A stretch of 64,000 nt of DNA, taken from NCBI GenBank assembly GCA_016784965.1, contig JADHTQ010000007.1:51065-115064 (forward strand). The letters are read 5' to 3'. This DNA comes from Bacteriovoracaceae bacterium. Its GTDB lineage: Bacteria; Bdellovibrionota; Bacteriovoracia; Bacteriovoracales; Bacteriovoracaceae. The notes below the pieces were generated by a model, which worked only from the letters and a program-made list of their open reading frames with translations, was not told the origin of the DNA and ran no database searches. A program made the translations under genes and the position numbers. Below are positions 44,685 through 57,429 of the stretch, one piece after another (position 1 is the stretch's first letter; each line of letters begins with the position of its first letter).

Positions 44685-46277
44685 ATGAGTCAAAAATTCC
44701 CGTTTGATCATTTTCTTGACTCGTCGCAGAAAACAGAAACCACAAAAAAAATAATAAACGATAGAGTTCTCAAGCAAGATCCCGAATTAATCGAAGCTGC
44801 ATCTTCCGCTTCTGCACAAGAAATACAAGATGTTAACAACGAAATATTATCGCAATTAAAATCTAGTATCTCACCCCAAAAATTTGATGCTTATTTTGAA
44901 AAAAATTTTGTTTTAGCAAAAATAAACACTGACACACTTGATTTTTCTGTAACTACCCCATTTATTAAGACTATGATCGACAAGCACTTTACTTCCCAAA
45001 TAAAGAATGTCGTAACTAAAATTTTGGGCAAGAGTTATAAGATAAATATAAAAATGACTAAAAATCACATGAGTCTAAGTTCTAATAAAAATAATATCCT
45101 AAATTCTATAAAAAATGAGGAATCACTAGGTAATAAAAAAAATGATGGCCCTAAAAAGCCAACATTTACATTAGATTTAATGCCCACAAAAGATGATTTA
45201 AACCTTAAAGTTGAGTCCAAATACATTGATTACATGAATCCCTCACCTACAAACAATGTAATTATAGACCATTCAAAAACCTTTGATAGTTTTATTGTCG
45301 GCCCATCAAATAACCTTGCATTTGCTGCTGTTAGTGCCGTCGCTCAAAAACCTGGAAAATCTGGTAAATACCCCTCACTGTACATTCACAGCAATTCGGG
45401 TCTTGGTAAAACACACCTACTTTATGCTGTAGCAAATAAAATAAGAGAATTATATCCCTCCATGATTATTAATTTGATGACTGCTCGAGACTTCATGAAA
45501 GAGATGATCGATGCTATTCAAAATCAAGATCTTCAAGGTTTTCAGAAAAAATACTCAAAGAATACTGATATCTTAATGATCGATGATATTCATGATTTAA
45601 AAAATAAAAAAGGGACCCAAAACGAGTTTTTTCACGTTTTCAATGAATTATATAATAAGGGAAAACAGTTAATCTTTACTTCCGATAAATCTCCAAATGA
45701 AATTGACGGTATCGAGGAAAGGATTAAAACTAGATTACAGTGGGGCCTTGTAATTGATATTCAACCCCCTGATCTTGAAACAAGAATTGCAATTTTAAAA
45801 AGAAAAAGTTTTGAATTGGACTTTTACATTTCAGATGAAATATTAAACTTAATTGCATGTTCTATTAAATCTAGCATCCGTGAATTGGAGGGTTCATTAA
45901 TAAAACTTTCTGCATTCTCTGATGTAATGAAAACCGAGATAGAAACCGAAATGGTTAAAGATTTATTATGTCTAAACGATGGTTCAGATATACAAAATAT
46001 AACACTTGAAAAAATTGCTAAAACGACATGCCAATATTTTAAAATTCCGCTTGCTGATATTAAATCTAAATCTAGAAGTAAAATTATTACCCGAAGTCGT
46101 CATATTGCAATGTATCTTTCTAAAAAAATGGTCAGAGTTCCTCTTCTTGAGATTGGAAGATTTTATGGTGGGCGTGATCATACATCAGTAATGCATGCAG
46201 TCCGCAAAATTGAAAATCAATTAAAAAATGATGCAAGCCTCTCAAAAGATATGATTCTGATTGAAAATAATTTTTAA
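44685..46277 (+). CDS. dnaA: Chromosomal replication initiator DnaA
   Basis: 530 aa from the ATG at 44685, preferred because GAGGG lies 10 nt upstream; an in-frame TTG at 44610 and ATG at 44634 would extend it by 17-25 residues. Domain I (NEILSQLKSSISPQKFDAYF), a variable Lys/Asn-rich domain II, AAA+ domain with Walker A SNSGLGKTHLLYA (Ser replaces the first Gly), Walker B ILMIDDIHDLK, and HTH domain IV with GRDHTSVMHAVRKIE. Binds TTATCCACA boxes and melts the origin. The box cluster begins 33 bp after its stop. Confidence 0.96.
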   Translation: MSQKFPFDHFLDSSQKTETTKKIINDRVLKQDPELIEAASSASAQEIQDVNNEILSQLKSSISPQKFDAYFEKNFVLAKINTDTLDFSVTTPFIKTMIDKHFTSQIKNVVTKILGKSYKINIKMTKNHMSLSSNKNNILNSIKNEESLGNKKNDGPKKPTFTLDLMPTKDDLNLKVESKYIDYMNPSPTNNVIIDHSKTFDSFIVGPSNNLAFAAVSAVAQKPGKSGKYPSLYIHSNSGLGKTHLLYAVANKIRELYPSMIINLMTARDFMKEMIDAIQNQDLQGFQKKYSKNTDILMIDDIHDLKNKKGTQNEFFHVFNELYNKGKQLIFTSDKSPNEIDGIEERIKTRLQWGLVIDIQPPDLETRIAILKRKSFELDFYISDEILNLIACSIKSSIRELEGSLIKLSAFSDVMKTEIETEMVKDLLCLNDGSDIQNITLEKIAKTTCQYFKIPLADIKSKSRSKIITRSRHIAMYLSKKMVRVPLLEIGRFYGGRDHTSVMHAVRKIENQLKNDASLSKDMILIENNF

Positions 46278-46309
46278 TTTTACCAAAATAACTGAATGAG
46301 TTTTAAAAG

Positions 46310-46708
46310 TTATCCACAATCGGATGTGGAAAACTTTTTTTAAAAAAAGTTATCCACATTGTTTTCCAGTTATCCACATAGTTATCCACATGGTTATCCA
46401 CATTACAACAACTGATGTTTTATCTTTATTTTCAATAAGATAACCCACTTTAGAATTAGTTATCCACATATGTGGATAACTTTTATTGCGTTTTCCACTT
46501 ATCCACATACAAAAGTTATCCACATGTGAGTAAAAATGTGGATAACTCAACTGAAAATGGCCAAATTTAGACTAAAAATTTCCGACTAAAATAGTGCTGT
46601 GGATAACTATGTGGATAACTATGTGAGAATGTGGATAAGTGGCCTATTTTTAAAGATTATACGAAGCTTGCATCTTCAAATGTGGAAAGTTATTCACATT
46701 TATCCACA
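46310..46708. other. oriC: oriC: cluster of 14 perfect DnaA boxes
   Basis: TTATCCACA occurs on the plus strand at 46310, 46350, 46370, 46382, 46394, 46460, 46499, 46516 and 46700, and as TGTGGATAA at 46471, 46537, 46598, 46610 and 46630 (first-base positions). Boxes at 46370, 46382 and 46394 are 12 bp apart, as are 46598 and 46610. TTATTCACA at 46690 and TGTGGAAAA at 46325 are one-mismatch boxes. Most left-hand boxes point right and most right-hand boxes point left. Lies between dnaA and dnaN, the usual place, and genes on both sides diverge from it. Confidence 0.95.
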
Positions 46709-46745
46709 TTCCTTCTTCTATGTAAAATACCGTAATTAAACACTT

Positions 46746-46812
46746 TTTTCCACTTTTCCACTTTTCCACACTATTTAATAATATATAATTAAATAAATAT
46801 ATATATAAGAAA
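46746..46812. other. Candidate DNA unwinding element with TTTTCCAC tandem
   Basis: Three consecutive TTTTCCAC units (46746-46769, 8-bp period) are followed by about 42 bp of nearly pure A/T (46771-46812, including AATATATAATTAAATAAATA). An AT-rich stretch beside a box cluster is the expected unwinding region. The tandem resembles degenerate ATP-DnaA boxes. The remaining gap to dnaN (46813-46956) holds no other clear element. Confidence 0.6.
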
Positions 46813-46956
46813 GGTTAAATTTTTCTTTTTTGAAGTTCTTCTTCTTTCATTAACGAGGTAAAACTATTATCACAGGTAGTTTATTGAGGCTAATAAACTT
46901 GATTTAATGACCTATTCGATATAAAAATAGTATGTCTATCATCAAAGAGGTCTTAA

Positions 46957-48081
46957 ATGCATGTTTGTGTCCCTACGGATTTACTAAGAAATGCGGTCAG
47001 TAGAATATTACCCATTATAGACAAAAAAAATCGTAGACCAATTCTTACCTATATCCTCTTATCAGCTAAAAACAACACACTACAGCTGTCTGCAACTGAC
47101 TTAGAAGTATCAATTAAAGTATCTATTAAGGCCAATGTGGAAAAAGATGGAGAACTGTGCGTAAATGCAAAAAATATTTTTGATATTTTAAGAGAGTTAC
47201 CAGATAGAGATATTACTCTTAAGATCAAAGAAGATGAGAATATTTTAAAGTTAGACTGCGCAGATATAAAGTATTCACTTCTTGTAAGTAAAGATGAGGG
47301 TTTTCCACAATTAATCTTTAATAAAACACAAAATCAAATCACTATTGGAGTAAAAGACCTTTTAGAGGTTATTGACAAGACCTCCTATGCAATTTCATCT
47401 GACGATACAAGACCCCATCTATGTGGGATTTTTTTTCAAACAATCAATTCTAGGTTAAGGGCCGTTGCAACTGATGGCCATAGGCTATCTATTTATGATG
47501 TTGAGCTTGATTTAGATGAAGATGTAAATATATTATCAAATGGAATTATAATCCCTCGAAAAGGCATAAGTGAACTCAAAAAAATATCCGAAACTTATAA
47601 CGATAGAAATGTCGTTATATCCTTTGATGAATCCTTTTTATATTTAAACATTGAGGAGGAGTATTTCCTTTCGATACGCTTAATTGCTAGAGAATACCCA
47701 AAATATCAAGCAGTTGTTCCCTCAAAAACGACATTTACTCTTACAGTTGATAGAGACCTATTTCTAAATGCTGTGAAGAGAATTAAAATTATGTCTAACG
47801 AGAAATCTAACGGTTTAAAAATAGTTCTTACAAAAAATGAAATGACCATTATGGCAAATCATCCAGACTTGGGTGATGCAACTGAGAAGATTCCCGTTAA
47901 ATTTAGTGGAGATCAGATGGAAATAGGCTTCAACGCCAGATACTTATTAGATACTCTTATCGTATTTGATGTAGGAGATATCAGTTTTGAGCTTAATAAT
48001 GAGCTTAGTCCTGTAATTTCTAAGTCTGTCAGTATTCCAGATTATTTAGGCATTATAATGCCTTTAAAGCTGCAAACTTAA
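46957..48081 (+). CDS. dnaN: DNA polymerase III beta sliding clamp
   Basis: 374 aa. Three-domain clamp: begins with a short helix-strand (CVPTDLLRNAVSRILPIIDK), DLEVSIKVSIKA, AVATDGHRLSIYD and the C-terminal MPLKL (clamp ends MPM/L-x-L). Rings around DNA to give processive replication. GAGG lies 8 nt before the ATG, and dnaN follows oriC as expected. Confidence 0.96.
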   Translation: MHVCVPTDLLRNAVSRILPIIDKKNRRPILTYILLSAKNNTLQLSATDLEVSIKVSIKANVEKDGELCVNAKNIFDILRELPDRDITLKIKEDENILKLDCADIKYSLLVSKDEGFPQLIFNKTQNQITIGVKDLLEVIDKTSYAISSDDTRPHLCGIFFQTINSRLRAVATDGHRLSIYDVELDLDEDVNILSNGIIIPRKGISELKKISETYNDRNVVISFDESFLYLNIEEEYFLSIRLIAREYPKYQAVVPSKTTFTLTVDRDLFLNAVKRIKIMSNEKSNGLKIVLTKNEMTIMANHPDLGDATEKIPVKFSGDQMEIGFNARYLLDTLIVFDVGDISFELNNELSPVISKSVSIPDYLGIIMPLKLQT

Positions 48082-48110
48082 GGCCCTTGTCTTTTTAGAG
48101 AAGCTACTAA

Positions 48111-49214
48111 ATGCTAAAATATAAAATTTCCAAATTGAAGGTTTCTAATTTTAGAAATTTAGATTGTGAACAAATTATTTTTTCTCCCAATATAAATTGT
48201 ATATTTGGTGAAAATGGTAATGGAAAAACTAATATTTTAGAGGCCATTTTTGTTCTTATGACTGGGAAATCATTTAAAAAAAATACTAGTTTTCCACAAC
48301 TTTTGAGCATGGATTGTGGAAAACCGGAAATACTATTTTCTTCTATATTTCAGGATGAAGTTAGTGATAATACTTTGAGTTACTCACTTAAACTTGAAAA
48401 TAAACTTTCTTTAATATATCTCGATGGTGAAAAGTCAAAAAAAAGGCCCAATTTAAGCGTGGTCTTTATTAATCCCTTTGATTCTTATAATTTTTATTAC
48501 ACACCTTCATTTAAAAGAAACTGGTTTGATACTCATATTGGAATCATTGATAAAGTTTATCGAAAAAATGTTAATAAACACCAAAAATCAATAAAATTTA
48601 GAAATATCCTACTCACCAAAAAAACGCCTAAATATAGAGAACAGATTGAGGCCATAGATGTGGAGATTGCAAAGCTCTCCAAAGAGATAACCTCCAGAAG
48701 AATAGAATTTTTATCCTCAATTCAAGACTACCTGCAAGATACTTTTAAGCAAATATTTTCTCAGGATCTACATTTAAGTATCCATTTAGAAAGTAAATTT
48801 ATTGATTATTCAGAGACTCAAATTTTAGAATATTTTAAAAAATCACTGCCAAAAGATGAGATTTTGTGTCATACGGGGTACGGAATCCATAAAGATGACT
48901 ATGTGCTTCAAATAAATGGTTTTAATGCTTATGATTACTGTTCCTTAGGCCAACAAAAGATGAGTTATTTGTGTCTCTTATTTGCCTATATAGAGCTTTT
49001 TAGGTATAAACTCAATACTTACCCTGTAGTTTTAATTGATGACGTCTCAGGTGAGTTAGATGAGTTTAGGTGGCAGCTATTAATTGATTACTTAAGTAAA
49101 TGTCAATTTCAAGTTTTAATAACTACTGCCAATGAAAAGTTCAGAGATCAACTTGAAAAAATCAATGATGTAAATAAAATTCTAGTAATCTCTGGAGAAG
49201 TTACCAATTTATAA
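48111..49214 (+). CDS. recF: DNA replication and repair protein RecF
   Basis: 367 aa SMC-like ATPase. Walker A FGENGNGKTNILEAI (residues 31-45), signature CSLGQQKMSYLCLLFAY, Walker B PVVLIDDVSGELD. Loads RecA at gaps with RecO/R. Starts 29 nt after dnaN. Standard dnaA-dnaN-recF-gyrB order. Confidence 0.94.
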   Translation: MLKYKISKLKVSNFRNLDCEQIIFSPNINCIFGENGNGKTNILEAIFVLMTGKSFKKNTSFPQLLSMDCGKPEILFSSIFQDEVSDNTLSYSLKLENKLSLIYLDGEKSKKRPNLSVVFINPFDSYNFYYTPSFKRNWFDTHIGIIDKVYRKNVNKHQKSIKFRNILLTKKTPKYREQIEAIDVEIAKLSKEITSRRIEFLSSIQDYLQDTFKQIFSQDLHLSIHLESKFIDYSETQILEYFKKSLPKDEILCHTGYGIHKDDYVLQINGFNAYDYCSLGQQKMSYLCLLFAYIELFRYKLNTYPVVLIDDVSGELDEFRWQLLIDYLSKCQFQVLITTANEKFRDQLEKINDVNKILVISGEVTNL

Positions 49215-49226
49215 ATTAACAATTAA

Positions 49227-51695
<2,469 letters not shown>

Positions 51696-51711
51696 TTTAA
51701 AGGTTATATAA

Positions 51712-54198
51712 ATGACAGATGATAAAGATAGTGAAGTAACTAAAGAAAATACTGATAATGTAAAAGCTGTTTTCATTAGAGATGAAATGAAAAATTGTTA
51801 TTTAGATTATGCAATGTCAGTAATTGTTGGACGTGCACTTCCTGATGTAAGAGATGGACTAAAACCAGTACATAGACGTATTTTATACGCAATGGAAACA
51901 TTGAATAATGTTCATAATAAACCATTTTTGAAATCTGCTAGGATTGTGGGTGATGTAATTGGTAAGTATCACCCTCATGGTGATACAGCAGTTTACAACT
52001 CTATTGTTAGAATGGCCCAAACCTTTTCACTACGCTATCCACTAGTTGATGGTCAAGGAAACTTTGGTTCAATCGACGGTGACAGCGCTGCTGCCATGAG
52101 ATATACAGAAATCAGAATGCAGAAGCTTTCTGAAGAGATGTTACACGATTTAGAAAAAGAGACTGTCGATTGGCAGCCAAACTATGATGATTCACTAAAA
52201 GAGCCAAAAGTTCTTCCCGCCAAAGTTCCAAACTTATTAATAAACGGCTCATCTGGAATAGCAGTTGGAATGGCCACTAACATTCCACCACATAATTTGA
52301 CCGAAGTTATGAACGCTCTTTGCGCCTTATTAGATAATCGAGATCTGACAATATTTGATCTTATGAAGTATATTAAAGGACCCGATTTTCCTACTGCAGG
52401 ATCTATTCATGGTGTTACTGGAATTAAGTCAGCATATCACACCGGAAAAGGTATCATCCAAATTAGAGCAAAGATGGAAGTTGAAGAGATAAAGGGAAGT
52501 TTAGATCGGGAACGAATTGTGATCACTGAACTACCTTATCAAGTCAATAAAGCAAGGCTTATTGAAAAAATTGCATCTTTAGTTAACACAAAAGCATTAA
52601 CTGGCATTTCAGCAATAAGAGATGAGTCAAATAGATTGGGTATTAGAGTATGTCTTGACCTTAAAAAAGGAGAGATCGGTACAGTTATTATGAATAGACT
52701 GTATAAACAAACTAGCTTGCAAGTTTCTTTTGGTATCATCTTTTTGGCCATTAATAATGGTATTCCGAAAGTTATGAATTTGAAAGAACAGCTATGTTGT
52801 TTTATCGACCATAGAAGAGAAATTGTAATTAGAAGAACTGTCTATGAGCTAAAAAAAGCTGAAGCTCGTGCTCATATTTTACTTGGTTTAAAAACTGCTA
52901 TAGAAAATATTGATGCAATAGTCGAGTTGGTAAAGAAAGCTGATGGGCCAAGCCAGGCCAAAAAACAGTTGATGGCAAGTTATAGTTTATCTGAAATCCA
53001 GGCCCAGGCCATCTTGGATATGAAATTACAACGTTTAACAGGTCTAGAAAGAGATAAAATTGCAAAAGACTATGAGGCAATAATAAAAGAAATAGCCCGT
53101 TTAAAAGATATACTTGCAAATGAGGACCAAATAAAAGGTGTTATTAAATCAGAGTTTGATGAAATTATAGCTAGCTATGGAGACGAAAGACGTACAGAAA
53201 TTGTAGGTAACGTTGACGAGATCAACCTTGAGGATTTAATTAAGCGAGAAGAAGTAATTGTAACAGTAACTCATAAGGGTTATATCAAAAGAATGCAACT
53301 AGATACTTACAAGACCCAAGGAAGAGGTGGAAAAGGTGTAAGAGGTGCTGCTGGAACCGATGACGATTTTTTTGTGAACTTGTTTGTTGCCAACACTCAT
53401 TCTACTATCTTATTTTTTACTTCCAAGGGACTTGTCTTTTCAAGAAAGGTCTTTAATTTGCCAGAAGGTTCTAGGACCTCTAAGGGGAGGAATATTGCAA
53501 ATTTAGTACAACTTCCTGCAGGTGAAAAAATAAAAGAAATTATTTGCATACCTAATGAAGAGGAGATGCCAGGAAAGTTTCTAATTATTGCTACTAAAAA
53601 CGGAACAGTTAAGAAATCACATTTAATGGATTATAAGAGAATTAACCAAAGTGGATTAAGGGCAATTAAGATAGCTGATGGTGATGTTTTGTTAAATGTT
53701 AGAGTCACCGATGGTACCAAAGAGGTACTTCTTTGTTCTTCATCTGGAAAAATTATTCGCTTTAAAGAGGATCAATGTAGACCACAAGGAAGAAATACTG
53801 GTGGTGTTAGAGGAATGAGTATTTCTGCTAGTGAAAAAATTATTGGTATGGAAATTATTGATGATTCAGTTGAAATTTTGGCGGTTACAGAAAATGGCTA
53901 TGCAAAGAGGTCAAAGCTTTCTCAATATCGACAAACCAGTAGAGGTGGCAAAGGCGTTCTAGCGATGCGTTTAAACGACAAAAATGGTGATATAGTTCAG
54001 ATAAAATCAGTTGATGGTGAAGGTGATTTAATGGTGGTTTCAGATACTGGACAAGTAATTAGAATAAAAATGTCCGGAGTATCACTTTTAAGTAGAACAA
54101 CTCAAGGAGTGAGAATAATTCGTCTAAAACCTGGGGAAAAAGTAGTTTCTGTTGAAAATGTAATTGAGCCAGAAGAAGATGTAATTATTGATGAATAA
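51712..54198 (+). CDS. gyrA: DNA gyrase subunit A
   Basis: 828 aa. Breakage-reunion domain with catalytic Tyr in [30 protein letters not shown], and a C-terminal beta-pinwheel of six blades. GyrA box reads QGRGGKG (QRRGGKG in E. coli), which supports gyrase over topoisomerase IV. At positions equivalent to E. coli Ser83 and Asp87 it has Thr and Asn. 16 nt after gyrB. Confidence 0.95.
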   Translation: MTDDKDSEVTKENTDNVKAVFIRDEMKNCYLDYAMSVIVGRALPDVRDGLKPVHRRILYAMETLNNVHNKPFLKSARIVGDVIGKYHPHGDTAVYNSIVRMAQTFSLRYPLVDGQGNFGSIDGDSAAAMRYTEIRMQKLSEEMLHDLEKETVDWQPNYDDSLKEPKVLPAKVPNLLINGSSGIAVGMATNIPPHNLTEVMNALCALLDNRDLTIFDLMKYIKGPDFPTAGSIHGVTGIKSAYHTGKGIIQIRAKMEVEEIKGSLDRERIVITELPYQVNKARLIEKIASLVNTKALTGISAIRDESNRLGIRVCLDLKKGEIGTVIMNRLYKQTSLQVSFGIIFLAINNGIPKVMNLKEQLCCFIDHRREIVIRRTVYELKKAEARAHILLGLKTAIENIDAIVELVKKADGPSQAKKQLMASYSLSEIQAQAILDMKLQRLTGLERDKIAKDYEAIIKEIARLKDILANEDQIKGVIKSEFDEIIASYGDERRTEIVGNVDEINLEDLIKREEVIVTVTHKGYIKRMQLDTYKTQGRGGKGVRGAAGTDDDFFVNLFVANTHSTILFFTSKGLVFSRKVFNLPEGSRTSKGRNIANLVQLPAGEKIKEIICIPNEEEMPGKFLIIATKNGTVKKSHLMDYKRINQSGLRAIKIADGDVLLNVRVTDGTKEVLLCSSSGKIIRFKEDQCRPQGRNTGGVRGMSISASEKIIGMEIIDDSVEILAVTENGYAKRSKLSQYRQTSRGGKGVLAMRLNDKNGDIVQIKSVDGEGDLMVVSDTGQVIRIKMSGVSLLSRTTQGVRIIRLKPGEKVVSVENVIEPEEDVIIDE

Positions 54199-54204
54199 GG
54201 TATT

Positions 54205-54990
54205 ATGCAAAATTTAATAATTATATTAATGTTAAATTTTTTACTTACTTCATGTGATTTCACACCCCCTCTTTATAAAAAGATTCTTCATGTTCATAAA
54301 TATATAGCTGTAAAAAATTATGAAGAGTCAATTCATCAGTATAAAGAAATATTAAAAAGTAATCCTCCAACTGATATTGAGGTAAAAATTCATTATCAGT
54401 TGGGAGAACTTTATTCTATACATCTTTTTGATAATAATAACGCTTTAAAATATTACAATTTGGTTAAACAAAAGACATCTGATCCACTGTGGCTAGTAAA
54501 AGCTGAAGAAAGACTTGGAGATATTAATTATTCATTTTTGAAGAATTATCACGAAAGTTATAAAAATTATAAGAGATTAACAGAGTTTATACCGAAGCTT
54601 AAAAAGTACGACTTTTTCAAATATAGAATGGCACTGTCTATATTTAATAATAATAAGTATGATTTTGCGTACAAAATATTTAATGAAATTAATAAGGATA
54701 TAGTTAGTGAATACTATTCAAAGACTTTTTATTATTTAGGTATGATTCACTATTTACAGCAAGAATGGGAAAAAGCCATTTTACAATGGGAAAAATATAT
54801 TGCACATGAAAAACGAAAAGATAATATTATCCAAGCAAAATTTCTGATGGGTAATGCATATGAGAGTTTAGAAGAGTATAAAAAGGCATACAATTTATAC
54901 TATTCTATTTTGGGAGATTACCCAAATACAGAGGTTGTAAAAAGTAGGTTGAATGCCATCTATTACCGTCAAATTGCCAGAAATAGGTAG
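54205..54990 (+). CDS. TPR lipoprotein of unknown function
   Basis: 261 aa. Lipobox FLLTSC with acylated Cys17. The mature part is a chain of helix pairs (YEESIHQYKEILKSNPP, YHESYKNYKRLTEF, WEKAILQWEKYI, YKKAYNLYYSILGDYPN) typical of tetratricopeptide repeats, about 5-6 units. A periplasmic, membrane-tethered scaffold similar in plan to BamD or YbgF. Starts 6 nt after gyrA and ends 6 nt before atpB, so it is part of this operon. Specific role unknown. Confidence 0.65.
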   Translation: MQNLIIILMLNFLLTSCDFTPPLYKKILHVHKYIAVKNYEESIHQYKEILKSNPPTDIEVKIHYQLGELYSIHLFDNNNALKYYNLVKQKTSDPLWLVKAEERLGDINYSFLKNYHESYKNYKRLTEFIPKLKKYDFFKYRMALSIFNNNKYDFAYKIFNEINKDIVSEYYSKTFYYLGMIHYLQQEWEKAILQWEKYIAHEKRKDNIIQAKFLMGNAYESLEEYKKAYNLYYSILGDYPNTEVVKSRLNAIYYRQIARNR

Positions 54991-54996
54991 TTGTTT

Positions 54997-55758
54997 ATGA
55001 TAAATAAATTCATAATGTCGATATTGATTTATACTTTTAGTATTGATTCTGTATTAGCAAGTAACGGTTTTAGTTTTTTTTCAAAAATTACTGAATATAC
55101 AAATATTCCTGCTCATACAATAACGCTCTTTTTAGTTGCTATTATTTTAATTGTGTTTGGATTTTTATATAGAATAAAAATTAGGATGGTAAATAATGTT
55201 GTTTTACCAGATAGAGGTTTTAGCTTTAGAAACATTGTAGAAATGTATGGTCAGTTTATTTACAACCAATGTAAATCTATATTGGGTGATAAATATGCAG
55301 TAAAATACTTTCCTTTTATTGCAACAATTTTTATAGTTATATTATTTTCTAATCTTATTGGTATTATTCCAGGCTTTGTACCTCCCACCCAGTACCTAAA
55401 TACGACATTTGCTTTATCTATTTTTGTTTTTATATATTATAACTATGTAGGGTGCAAAGAAGTTGGCATTTTTAACTATTTAAAACACTTTGCTGGTCCA
55501 TTGTGGTATTTTTCAATTCTAATTTTACCTGTTGAGATTCTGTCTAATTTTGTTAGACCAATTTCTTTGGCCTTAAGGCTTCGGGGAAATATGTTTGGAG
55601 ATCATTTAGTTTTATCCAAATTTAGTGAATTTGTACCAGCATTATTACCAATTCCACTAATTATTCTTGCGATTTTAATTAGTTTTATTCAAGCATATAT
55701 ATTTATGATTTTAACCATGGTGTATATTAATTTGGCCATAACTTGCAACGACCATTAA
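54997..55758 (+). CDS. atpB: ATP synthase F0 subunit a
   Basis: 253 aa. ATG at 54997 chosen over a TTG at 54991. Five to six TM helices. The key Arg lies in RPISLALRLRGNMFGDHLVL (family LRLFGNMxAGH; the usual Phe is Arg here). YFPFIATIFIVILFSNLIGI is the conserved TM2. Forms the proton half-channels. No atpE follows: the next gene is RNase J at 42 bp. So subunit a is separated from the rest of the ATPase by about 21 kb and oriC. Confidence 0.92.
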   Translation: MINKFIMSILIYTFSIDSVLASNGFSFFSKITEYTNIPAHTITLFLVAIILIVFGFLYRIKIRMVNNVVLPDRGFSFRNIVEMYGQFIYNQCKSILGDKYAVKYFPFIATIFIVILFSNLIGIIPGFVPPTQYLNTTFALSIFVFIYYNYVGCKEVGIFNYLKHFAGPLWYFSILILPVEILSNFVRPISLALRLRGNMFGDHLVLSKFSEFVPALLPIPLIILAILISFIQAYIFMILTMVYINLAITCNDH

Positions 55759-55799
55759 TTTAACTGCTATTTTACTCCTGATCTGGTAGTATCGTTTAC

Positions 55800-57428
55800 A
55801 TGAGCAATAATATTATAGAGCTACAACCTTTGGGTGGTGTTGGACAAATTGGCTCCAACATGTTTTTTGTGAAGACAAAAAATCAATCAATAATCATTGA
55901 TGCAGGGATTTTATTTCCTAATGAGGATTTTTTTAACATAAAGTATCTTATACCTGATTTAAGTTCATTAGATCAACAGCATTCACCAATTGACTTAATA
56001 ATTACCCACGGTCATGAAGATCACATAGGGGCAATAATTCATTTATTGGAAAAATTTCCTGATATCAAAATTAGTGCACCACCTTTTGCTGCTGCTATTA
56101 TTAGAAGGAAATTCAAAGAAGCAAAAATAAGAAAAAAAATATTTGAGTACCCTGAGTCGCATGTATTTAAATATGATGATATTACAATCTCTCCAATTCA
56201 TGTCAATCACTCTATACCTCAGACATATGCACTTTTTATTAAGGATAATAAAAATAGATTTTGTGTGTTTTTTGCTTCAGATTTTAAATGTGATTTTAAA
56301 AATATTTATGAAAAAGAAATTGATCTAAACAAGTTAAAAAAACTATCTACAGGCATCAACCATAGAATAATGTGCGTAGATAGCACAAATATTGAAAGTG
56401 TAAATAAAACTTTATCTGAAGTTGATATTGTTGATGATATAGATAAAATTATTAAACGAGTTAATGGTAGAATATTTGTTACCTTGTTTTCATCAAATAT
56501 ATATAGAATACAAACATTGATTAACATCGCTTCTAAATATAAATTGAATGTTATTCCTTATGGCCGCTCTATGATTAGCTATATTGAAGAAGCGAAAAAT
56601 TTGGACATACTGAAAGATAAGGATAAGCGTTTAATTTTTGCCAAATCAATTGATTCTAGTAAAGTTGATAATAAAGCGATAGTCTTACTATCAGGGTGTC
56701 AAGGGGATTTCAAAAGTACCCTTAGAAGGGTAGCAACAGGTGATGATTCTTTATTTGTTCCAAAAAAAGGAGATACTTTAATCTTTAGTTCAAAAGCAAT
56801 ACCTGGTAATGAGAAAAAAATAACTAATATACGCAACATGATTAGTGAGTTTGGATGTGAAATAGTTAACTCTGAAGAATACCAAGTGCATGCTTCAGGT
56901 CACCCTGGTCAAGAAGATTTAGAAATCATATATAATGAATTTAATCCTACAGATGTTATTCCAATTCATGGAGAATCTTACTTTTTAAACAAACACATAG
57001 AGCTAATAAAAAGTAAATACTCTACTATAAAAGGTCATCTACTCTATAATTACGATACATTTTGTTTAAAAGAAGATCTAAAGAACTACATTATAGAAGG
57101 AAAAAAATTGCAGCCTATTATTATACATGGAGACAATATTCCATTAGCAAGAGAAACAATTTCCAAAAGAAGAAAAATGGCATCTAGTGGCGTAGTCTTT
57201 ATTTCCATAAATGTTAAACATTGCATGGCCTTTGAATACGACCTAGTAGGGCTACCTGATTTATCTAAACAACAGCAAGACCATTTTGACAAATTTATTA
57301 AAGACTATCTTTTTGCCATTAATAAAAAGAAACTTGAGACAGAACAACAAAAATTCAGAATTGCTATCAGGCACTTTTTTGACAACATAATTGGTTATAA
57401 ACCAGTTACTATCGTTCACTTTATTTAA
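55800..57428 (+). CDS. rnj: Ribonuclease J
   Basis: 542 aa metallo-beta-lactamase/beta-CASP nuclease. GGVGQIGSNMFFV, metal motif ITHGHEDHIGAI, FASDFKCDF, beta-CASP SGCQGD, and VHASGHPGQEDLEIIYNEF with PIHGESYF at the C-terminal end of the catalytic core. A 5'-3' exonuclease and endonuclease for rRNA maturation and mRNA decay. TAGTAT 7 nt before the start and no Shine-Dalgarno hint at a leaderless transcript, but no good -35 is seen. Convergent with the sulfatase at 57430. Confidence 0.92.
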   Translation: MSNNIIELQPLGGVGQIGSNMFFVKTKNQSIIIDAGILFPNEDFFNIKYLIPDLSSLDQQHSPIDLIITHGHEDHIGAIIHLLEKFPDIKISAPPFAAAIIRRKFKEAKIRKKIFEYPESHVFKYDDITISPIHVNHSIPQTYALFIKDNKNRFCVFFASDFKCDFKNIYEKEIDLNKLKKLSTGINHRIMCVDSTNIESVNKTLSEVDIVDDIDKIIKRVNGRIFVTLFSSNIYRIQTLINIASKYKLNVIPYGRSMISYIEEAKNLDILKDKDKRLIFAKSIDSSKVDNKAIVLLSGCQGDFKSTLRRVATGDDSLFVPKKGDTLIFSSKAIPGNEKKITNIRNMISEFGCEIVNSEEYQVHASGHPGQEDLEIIYNEFNPTDVIPIHGESYFLNKHIELIKSKYSTIKGHLLYNYDTFCLKEDLKNYIIEGKKLQPIIIHGDNIPLARETISKRRKMASSGVVFISINVKHCMAFEYDLVGLPDLSKQQQDHFDKFIKDYLFAINKKKLETEQQKFRIAIRHFFDNIIGYKPVTIVHFI

Positions 57429-57429
57429 G

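Noticed and set aside
46899..46925. TTGATT/TATAAA as a dnaN promoter
   Set aside because: Spacer is 15 bp, and the -35 is weak, so it is not reported as a feature.
46278..46956. Repeated TTATCCACA as a CRISPR-like array
   Set aside because: Repeats are 9 bp, in both orientations, irregularly spaced and match the DnaA box.
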